NCBI GenBank assembly: GCA_932521035.1
Contig: OW051493.1
Location: 4,588,001-4,652,000, forward strand
Direction of reading: 5' to 3'
From: Oscheius dolichura
Lineage: Eukaryota > Nematoda > Chromadorea > Rhabditida > Rhabditidae
DNA length: 64,000 nucleotides
Shown: one piece after another, positions 50,701-64,000 of the stretch
Layout: every line of letters begins with the position of its first letter
Numbering within the stretch: the first letter of the stretch is position 1
Translations under genes and position numbers: made by a program
Notes under the pieces: generated by a model
The model's database searches: none
What the model was told of the DNA's origin: nothing
The model's input: the letters and a program-made list of their open reading frames with translations, nothing else

Positions 50701-53423
50701 TGCTCCGAGCTGTTCTTATAATTGATGGAGACGGCACTGCCACCGACGAGGACCGGCAGTAGGAACAGTAGAAACGGAGCCATGCATCTGGCAGGGAGGC
50801 TGACAACGGCAGAGATTAGTACGGACGATGATAGGGGGCGAGCGAGGGGGCGAGCAAGCTTTCGAGAGGAGTGCCCGCTAGATAAGGCGGCACCCATTGA
50901 TAGTACGAGCCAAATCGCATTAGCCCCCAGACTTAAGCCCAAAGACTACTTCAATTCAGAGTACGAGTCTCTGATCTAACGGACTATGACATCAGCGACC
51001 TCAACATGCTGGATGTCCAGCCGTCGGAGGAGGGCCCCGTGGCTCCGGTCAGAAGGACAACCACCAACGACAGCGAGGAATATGTCAAGGTATGCGGGAC
51101 TGGGGAGAAAAGAAGGGAAAGGGAGGGGGAAAGCTCGAAAGGGGAGGAAATGACTCAACGCGGCAGACTGATAAGGGATGTTTGGAATATCTCGTTCGGA
51201 GAAAGCAGAGTTCGCCGGCCTTATAACGGTCTAGAGTTACGTAAAATACGTGTGTAGGTGTCTGCCGAGCCAATCTATGACGAGCCGCCCCGGACCGACC
51301 ATCCGATGACGTCAGAGGAGGCCCGTCAACTGCTGGAACTGTGCCAGGAATACGACTTCGCAGCCGACGTCACCACCCCGTCGCATCCCCAACAGTACCC
51401 AGGGATGCCCCCTCCGAGACCCCAGCCCCCAATGGTTAGTTTTGTAGCTGAAAGAGAAGAGGGTGTGATAATATGGGAAAGAATATAGACTTGATCGAAA
51501 ATGGAGCAGAGGGTCCCGGGCGTTTTACGGGCTATAAAACAGCCGTATTTCAGGCGCCCAAACCAACAGAAGAGCCGGGGAGGGCAGGCAAGGAAACCAC
51601 CACTCATGTGCAGTTTGCCCCGGGGAGGACGGAATACCCGCTGGAGGACTTCGGGTTCCAACGGAGACCAGGGGAAGATCCCAAGAATATGGCAGCCGCT
51701 GAATTGTTCGTACAGGATGCCCTGGAATACCTTAACCAGCAGGAGGTTGATGGGTTTCTGAAGGAAAAGACCAAGAGGTTAAGGCTGGACCAGCTAGCGG
51801 TTTTGTAATGGAAGAAGAGATGCTGAGCAGCCACGGAGCCACGGCGGCCGCCAAGAAGAATACGGCCCCCTCGGTATGTCCCCTTTTTGTGTCTGGAGAT
51901 CTCTCTTTTAGGGCGACCCTACCTCGGCCCTGGTCCGGACAAATGACGTCTTCGAGAGGGTGGAACACGACGAGCATGACGACATGACTTACGCCCCAGA
52001 GATCCAGTCCGTCGAAATCCCCCCAGACCAACTCAGTGAGAACAGCGAGAACCTCCTCGACTACTTCGACCGGCAGGCGGCCATTGCCTCGGACCTGCCC
52101 CAGGCGACCGCCGTGGCCAAGACGCCCTCCGCCCCGGCGATGGTACGAAGGCCCCAGGTGTGACTCTTCCCTTGTCTGTTGCTTTACATTCTCGCCCCGC
52201 GCAACCCAGCTGTTTCTCTCTATTGTCTATTGCTAACCATTTGCAGGCTCCATCGATTATCTCTGCCTCCGGTCAGCGGGCAGTTAGCAGCTCTTCCCTC
52301 GCTTCTGGCCTCAGCAGTGACGGCTATCCCCGGGTACTTTTTCCTCTTTGTTCTTTGACTGTCCCCTTCAGCTCCGGAAGCAGTCATCCCTTCTCTCCGT
52401 GCTCGGAGTCACCTCGATGCAGGAGATGCTTCTTACCATCACCAGTCTGGAGTCGCTGACGGAGGCCATGAGGAAGGCCGGCCTCAACAGCACTAATGTC
52501 ATCTTTGGTAGGGATTGCTCTCTGCCAGGGGACATGCCACGGGTTCAGGCATCGACTACACGGCCAGTAACAAGTACCAGGGAGAGGACTCCTTCGGTGG
52601 CCGCTCCCTCCATACCATCCATCCTTCTCTCAAGAACCCCTACCAACAGGTACTGTCCATCTATTCCGGTAAATACTGAGTGCCTAGGTTATCTCTATCC
52701 TGGGTAGGACACTGTCCCCCTTCACCTCCACCGGCTGTTTCCCTGTTTTCGGTTTCGGAGATGCCCGTACGGGAGACTGGAGTGTGTTTCCCCTGAAGAC
52801 GGGAGGACACTGTGCCACCCTCGAAGAAGTCTTGAAGTATCCCCCTCTCCCATCCAGTTTATCCCCATTTCCAGGGCGTACAATGAGGTCACCCCCAATG
52901 TGGATCTCAGCGGCCCCACCAACTTTGCCCCCCTCATCCACCAGGCCATGGAAATTTGCCAAAAGTCTAAAGATGTGAGCCTAGCGTAACCTGACCATAA
53001 CCAGCCTCTTCCAGTATCATATTCTGGTGATTATTGCCGACGGCCAGGTGACCAACGAGAGGGCCACAAGGAGGGCCATCGTCCAGGCGTGCCAGTATCC
53101 GCTGTCGATCATCGTCGTCGGCGTGGGAGACGGCCCCTGGGACATGATGCGGGTCTTCGACGAGTCCCTCCCCAAACGGCCTTGGGACAACTTCCACTTT
53201 GTTGAATTCAACGAAATCATGAAGAAGACTATCGGCAAATCCGAAGGCGATGTCCAATTTGCAGTGCAGTCTTTGTTGGAAATCCCCGACCAGTTCAGGT
53301 CGGCGGAATGTGTTTTCCCATTCGTTATCATCAACGTTTAGGTGTATTTGTGAGCTGGGTTTACTCGGACCAAGGGCACCCCTGCCGCGGGGGTCGGAGA
53401 TCAGACGAGAGATGCAGACATAA
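44735..53423 (+). CDS. cpna-1: Atypical copine with N-terminal membrane helix (CPNA-1-like)
   Basis: I join two exon blocks into one gene. Block 1 (44735-46487) has a membrane helix ([19 protein letters not shown]), then a long acidic, Gln/Pro-rich region with a coiled segment ([19 protein letters not shown]). Block 2 (50960-53423) has a disordered linker, [15 protein letters not shown], and a copine A domain: [15 protein letters not shown] (MIDAS-like DxTxS), [37 protein letters not shown]. The join is AAT GC|gtgagt at 46488 to ttcag|A at 50959; phase fits exactly and yields [12 protein letters not shown]. The intron of 4,472 nt holds an antisense GPCR gene. No C2 domain is seen, so it is atypical. 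C. elegans CPNA-1 has the same layout and works at muscle integrin attachments. The last splice at about 53298-53340 is inferred from the ELGLL match. Confidence 0.75.
46539..50783 (-). CDS. Adhesion-type GPCR with mucin stalk, nested antisense
   Basis: Signal peptide [17 protein letters not shown] (ATG 50783). The ectodomain has three copies of a Cys module C-x(6,7)-C-x(11-14)-C-x-C-x(5,6)-C, seen as CMASVTEC...[19 protein letters not shown]...CLCENNDAC and CQQDISTKC...[11 protein letters not shown] Ser/Thr mucin-like stretch follows (48718-49070), then a GAIN-like region ending in a GPS motif ([14 protein letters not shown], about 47600), where the family self-cleaves between L and T. Seven-helix region: [88 protein letters not shown]. 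It ends NVYPRYS, stop 46539-46541. The whole gene lies in one intron of the plus-strand copine gene. Ligand unknown; the Cys module is not one I can name. Confidence 0.82.
48718..49070 (-). repeat. Low-complexity Ser/Thr coding repeat
   Basis: Imperfect trinucleotide-type repeat coding for about 115 residues that are nearly all Ser and Thr with some Pro. As part of the GPCR ectodomain it would be heavily O-glycosylated and act as an extended stalk. The plus strand reads as GTA/GTG/GAT-rich. Likely variable in length between individuals. Confidence 0.85.
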
Positions 53424-53899
53424 TTCTCCCATTGCCAATTGAATCTGCCAACCGGTGCCATCGTAGCAGATATTTATTGTGACGGTGTTATACTTGCGAA
53501 AGTAGTGATAGAAATAAAGAATTTTATGTGTTTACCCGCGGTATCAGGAGATCAGTGGACAGGGGTCTGCCATTGATTTTGCGCACACAAACAACTGGCT
53601 ACTCCCAATCTTGTTTACAGCGCTTTTTGTTTTCATCGTCAAGTAAACTTGGAGAAGACATTTTGATTCTCTTTGCTCACGTAGAGCGACTTTGACTTGT
53701 CTGCGCCTCCGATTCAAATTATCTCATTTCAATACTACTTATTTACCCGCCAAATGGATTCACTGCAACGAAAAACAAAAACATTTTCTTGTACCCTAAA
53801 TTGGCTTCATTTCTTTCTTGAAATTCTACTGTTCTGTTGTGTCTTCCTTTTTTTGACTAGCGATGGTTTATATTAGTTACGGAGAAATTCAGGTGCAAT
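53424..53899. other. Intergenic, GC-rich to AT-rich step
   Basis: 3' flank of the first copine gene (AATAAA at about 53514) and 5' flank of glycogen branching enzyme. No coding exon supported. Base composition changes abruptly here. Confidence 0.5.
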
Positions 53900-56800
53900 A
53901 TGAGTGAACGCCCTCCCGAGCTTGATCGTCTTTTCGACAGAGACGGCTACCTCCGTTCATATGAACATGAAATTGTACGGCGGTATAATGCTTATAAACA
54001 GATGAAATCCAAAATAGACGAAGTAAGTCAATTACCATATTTTAATGGTATTGGTTGTAGTGCGGAGGCGAAGATATTTTTACTAGCGGATACAAGGAGT
54101 TTGGTATGATCGTCCAAAAAGATAACTCCATTGTCTGTCAAGAATGGGCTCCAGGTGCTGATGGACTTGCTCTTGTTGGGGATTTCAGTAAATATATTTT
54201 TTTTTCTACATTTCAACTTTATTAGATGGATGGAGTGAAGAATCTCACAAATACACGAGAGGAGAGCATGGTAAATGGAACCTCACAATTCCGGCTCTTT
54301 CGGATGGTTCTTGCCCCATATCTCATGATTCAGTCATAAAGGTAAGGTATTCCATAAACATCCCTAGGTACTTTGCTAAATTTAGGTGGCAGTTAAAAAA
54401 GATGGTAAAACTATGCACAAACTTAGTCCATGGGCTCACTATGTTACACGGCCTAGCGACTCTCTTGTTTACCATCAAGTTTGAAGAATCGTTTTATATA
54501 TATAAATATAATACAGGTCTTCTATAATCCACCGAATCGGTATCAGATGCAGCATCCTCATCCATCACGCCCAGCTTCCCTCAGAATATACGAAGCACAT
54601 GTTGGTATTAGTAGCCACGAAGGGAAGATAAACACCTATAGAGCTTTTGCCGACGACGTCCTTCCAAGAATTAAAAAACAAGGTTGATATAATACAGTAT
54701 TATAATAAATTTTTACGTTCAGGTTATAATGCAATCCAGCTGATGGCCATAATGGAACACGTTTATTACGCATCTTTTGGATATCAGGTTACAAGTTTCT
54801 TCGCTGCTGCAAGGTATCCAATTTTTAACAATCATACATGTAAATCAGTCGCTGCGGTACTCCTGATGATTTGAAGTATCTCGTGGATAAAGCTCACAGT
54901 CTCGGCTTATTTATTCTTCTCGATGTTGTGCATTCTCATGCTTCAAAAAATGTTGCCGATGGCCTGAATGAATGGGATGGGACCGCTGGAAACTATTTTC
55001 ATAGTTCAGGAAGAGGATACCATTCACTTTGGGATTCAAGACTTTTTGATTATACTCAGTATAGTTTTACCTGTTATTTAATTGTGCTCTATAGAGTTGA
55101 GACTCTTCGTTTTATGCTGTCTAATTTACGGTGGTGGATTGATGAATATAATTTTGATGGATTCCGTTTTGATGGAGTGACATCAATGATTTATCATTCA
55201 CATGGAATAAGTACGCCACATTTTACATATTTTTTTTCAGTTGAGTATTTTAAGATGATAGTTTTGGTAGCTATGATGATTATTATGGTCTCAACGTCGA
55301 CACCGATTCGATTATTTATCTGATGTTGGCCAACGATTTCCTTCATAGAAAATATCCCTTTGTCGTCACCATTGCGGAGGTTAGAAAACCATGCTGTCTC
55401 TGGGAATTTTTATAGGAAGTATCCGGAATGCCAGGTATCTGCAGACCCATTAGCGAAGGTGGGCAAGGTTTTGACTATCGCCTCGCCATGGCTTTACCAG
55501 ATATGTGGATTAAAATTTTGAAACATACTCAAGACGAAGATTGGAAGATAGCCGATGTCGTTTACACTTTAGAAAATAGACGGTATAACTATTAGTTAGA
55601 AAATATGCAATTTTTATTTAGATACGGCGAAGGCCACGTTGCGTATGCTGAATCACATGATCAAGCTCTCGTAGGAGACAAAACGATAGCATTCTGGCTA
55701 ATGGATAAAGGTAAAGATTTCTAAACAAATTCATTCATTATCGGCGAAGAAACTTTAGCGCCTCATTTAGCAATGGCTGTTTTCTATGTTGTAGCCGGCT
55801 TCTAGAGCGTGAGCTTCTCCATAGTGTCGATGATCAGGTTCAGCTTGCCGTTGGTACCAGTGAAATCGATGAGCGTCTTTTGAATTATGTAGTTGTCCAA
55901 CGAGCGGAAAAGGGCGTAGTTTTCAGAGGTTCCAAGAGAGGCGCGGACGGGGCCGTCAAAGTTGCCGAGAGCCATCTTGATATTGTATTTGATTACAGTC
56001 TTCAGTTCGGTATCCTGAGGAAAGCTTTGAGCTACCACCGTGCGATCAGAACGTCCATGATTTTTGTGGAAAACCATAGCTCGCACTGAAATTTTTGACA
56101 AGTTCGGCAGCGTATCGAAATGGACGGGTGTAGCAGCGGCGGTCTGTGACTTTTCAACCACTTCTTTGCTATCCGTGAACATCGGCGGAGAATAGCCCTC
56201 GCGAGTGCTTGGCGGATTAGAAACGTTCCGGCCGCGGCTTTCAAATTTGAACAGTCCCTCGTCGTAACGTGCTTTTCTGGCATTGTAGGTTGCGGTAATA
56301 TTAGCATTGTAAGCTTCCCAAGCGTCACGGTCGTTGAGATGGTTGTACACGTTGGTACGCATACAATCAAAAGCACTGCAACCGACGGAGCCTAAATTTC
56401 TCTATGTTGATCTGTAGCTGTAACAATTATACCGTCGGGATTGTGGTGAATTTTGTAGCAGAAGTCGCAAATGTAGTGGTCGCATCGACCCAGGCTATGG
56501 ACCTCTCGAGGGTGTTTTTTTTCACGACAGGGTCCGTCGCACTTGAGAAATTTACCAGGTTTTCTATCCTTTACGGGGTGAGTAGGCTTGGGACTGCAAC
56601 TTTTCTGCGAACTCTGAGAACGCTGAGAAAGCATGCTCATCTGCCTATCATCTTCGTCCCAGCACAGCATGAGAGTAAGCTTGTTTTTTTGCCCATTGGA
56701 GTTTTTTTGAGCCACGACTTTAGCATCGGCCGACCAAATTTTTCTTTGCCGTAGAACATTTGGAATGAGATCCTGCAGTTTCGACCTAGAAAATATTTTT

Positions 56801-57676
56801 ACCGCAACAATATAAGCGCAAACGGTTCCTCCATTGATGACGTTGTCAACCTTCTTGCAGGTACAATACAGGAGCAAATGGCCATTAGGATTAACAGTAT
56901 TTCATATAAACCTGACACGTTCTGACATCATTCAATATGAAATTTTCAGAGATGTACGACTTTATGTCAACCGTGTCCCCGCTTACGCCAATTATCGACA
57001 GAGGGATCGCTTTACATAAACTAATTCGACTCATAACCATGGGACTGGGTGGAGAAGCCTGGCTCAATTTCATAGGTATTCGGTGTTTTTAGCATTTAAG
57101 CACTTTTAGGCAATGAATTTGGGCATCCCGAATGGTTAGACTTCCCTCGCATTGGTAATAACGAGTCGTTCCACTATTGCCGTCGTCAATTTAACCTTCC
57201 TGACGACGATTTACTTCGGTATATTTTGAGCCTTTTATTATTTTTTAAATGCGTTTATAGATACAAGTTTTTAAATAATTTTGATCGCAAGATGAACGAG
57301 GTTGAAGAGAGATCTGGTTTTCTCCATAAAGGTCCAGCTTATGTCAGTTGGAAACATGATGGCGACAAAGTGGTAGCATTTGAGCGTGGTGATTTGGTCT
57401 TTATTTTAAATTTCCACCCGAACAAGAGCTTTGCCGATTATAAGATTGGAGTTGAAACACCAGGAAGGTATGTTTAGTATTGCTTCTCTCTGTATCAACC
57501 GTTTGTTTAGCTATCGCATAGCTTTGGACAGCGACAGTGCTGAATTTGGAGGACACAGCAGGATAGACAGCTTATCACGTTATCATACTTTCCCAGAAGG
57601 CTATGCTGGGCGTCGCAATCACATTTGTGTATATATTCCTAGCCGTACAGCTCTTGTTCTCGAGTTAGAGCATTAG
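53900..57676 (+). CDS. gbe-1: 1,4-alpha-glucan (glycogen) branching enzyme
   Basis: GH13 enzyme that makes alpha-1,6 branches in glycogen. [19 protein letters not shown]... has the CBM48 part ([25 protein letters not shown]) and then the catalytic barrel: [39 protein letters not shown] (Asp nucleophile, about 55155), [14 protein letters not shown] (acid/base Glu), [13 protein letters not shown]. After the 1,240-nt intron 55711-56950 it resumes [19 protein letters not shown] and runs through [13 protein letters not shown] and [12 protein letters not shown] to [15 protein letters not shown]. The intron is phase 1 on both sides. It contains an antisense RING-like gene. ATG 53900 is 8 nt after an acceptor (AAATTCAG). 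All expected catalytic residues are seen, and the length is normal for the family. A strikingly AT-rich gene between GC-rich neighbours. Confidence 0.94.
55802..56877 (-). CDS. RING-like zinc finger protein, nested antisense
   Basis: Two or more exons. The N-terminal part includes [33 protein letters not shown] and a Ser/Gln/Lys linker. The finger reads [29 protein letters not shown] and, after a 41-nt intron at about 56394-56434, [10 protein letters not shown]. That gives eight Cys/His ligands in RING order; without the splice the frame stops after the sixth. The C-terminal domain of about 190 residues ([46 protein letters not shown]) is unrecognised. The start (ATG 56877) is uncertain. The entire gene lies within intron 55711-56950 of glycogen branching enzyme on the opposite strand. 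A ubiquitin-ligase role is possible but not shown. Confidence 0.65.
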
Positions 57677-57928
57677 TTTTTGTTAAGTTGTTTTTATGTT
57701 GTAGATATACCGGTTACATGTTGCCATTTTTATAGACGAGTCTTTTAGCTCAAGTAAACACGGGCGTTTTTAGAGATTGTAGATTTTTATAATAAATTTT
57801 TATTAGAAACTTCAGTGTAGCACCGAAATCGGGAGATACATCTTCCATGGAAGATTTTATACAGGCAATTCGTTCGAAGTTGCCATAAACAGTAAGAACG
57901 TTAAAATGAATTGTGAATTATAGGGAAA

Positions 57929-64000
<6,072 letters not shown>

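Overview
This is a eukaryotic window, most likely from a nematode. The evidence is multi-exon genes with very short introns (many of 32-60 nt, GT...AG), tight gene packing, atypical copine genes, a ShKT-peroxidase fusion, and a 3' splice acceptor just upstream of most start codons, as expected if many mRNAs receive a spliced leader. An enoplean (Trichinella/Trichuris-like) worm is my guess; that is inference. I count about 22 protein genes and found no rRNA, tRNA, CRISPR or transposon I could support. All exon models are by eye; coordinates span first to last coding base including introns.

Layout. 1-5.6 kb (GC-rich): a secreted Pro/Ala/Val- and Cys-rich protein (+) and a neprilysin-type M13 peptidase (-). 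6.5-16 kb (AT-rich): three minus-strand genes in a row, mitofusin, an unrecognised gene and a TBC-2-type Rab GAP, spaced about 240 and 100 bp apart, like an operon. 16.5-19.2 kb: CHMP7 (+) and ribosomal L32 (-). 19.5-24.2 kb: an unknown single-pass protein, a prothymosin-like acidic protein, and a Lys-rich single-pass protein. 25-28 kb (GC-rich): a ShKT-domain haem peroxidase. 28.7-35.8 kb (AT-rich): an ATAD5/Elg1-like clamp unloader, then NSUN5 with a complete METTL2-type methyltransferase inside its first intron. 36-39.3 kb: a small membrane protein, a papain-family cysteine protease, ribosomal L37. 41.7-44.1 kb: an atypical E2F (E2F7/8 type) with E2F sites in its own upstream region.

44.7-64 kb: two atypical copine genes face each other. 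The first (+) has an N-terminal membrane helix, a disordered middle and a copine A domain, and carries a whole antisense adhesion GPCR in one 4.5 kb intron. The second (-) has a single exon of at least 4.7 kb encoding a long array of about 45-residue repeats, followed by a copine A domain, and runs off the window. Between them lies glycogen branching enzyme (+), which carries an antisense RING-like gene in a 1.24 kb intron.

The most notable features are the three gene-in-intron arrangements, the repeat array joined to a copine domain, the leader-type splice acceptors, and the GC-rich/AT-rich mosaic whose steps follow gene boundaries.
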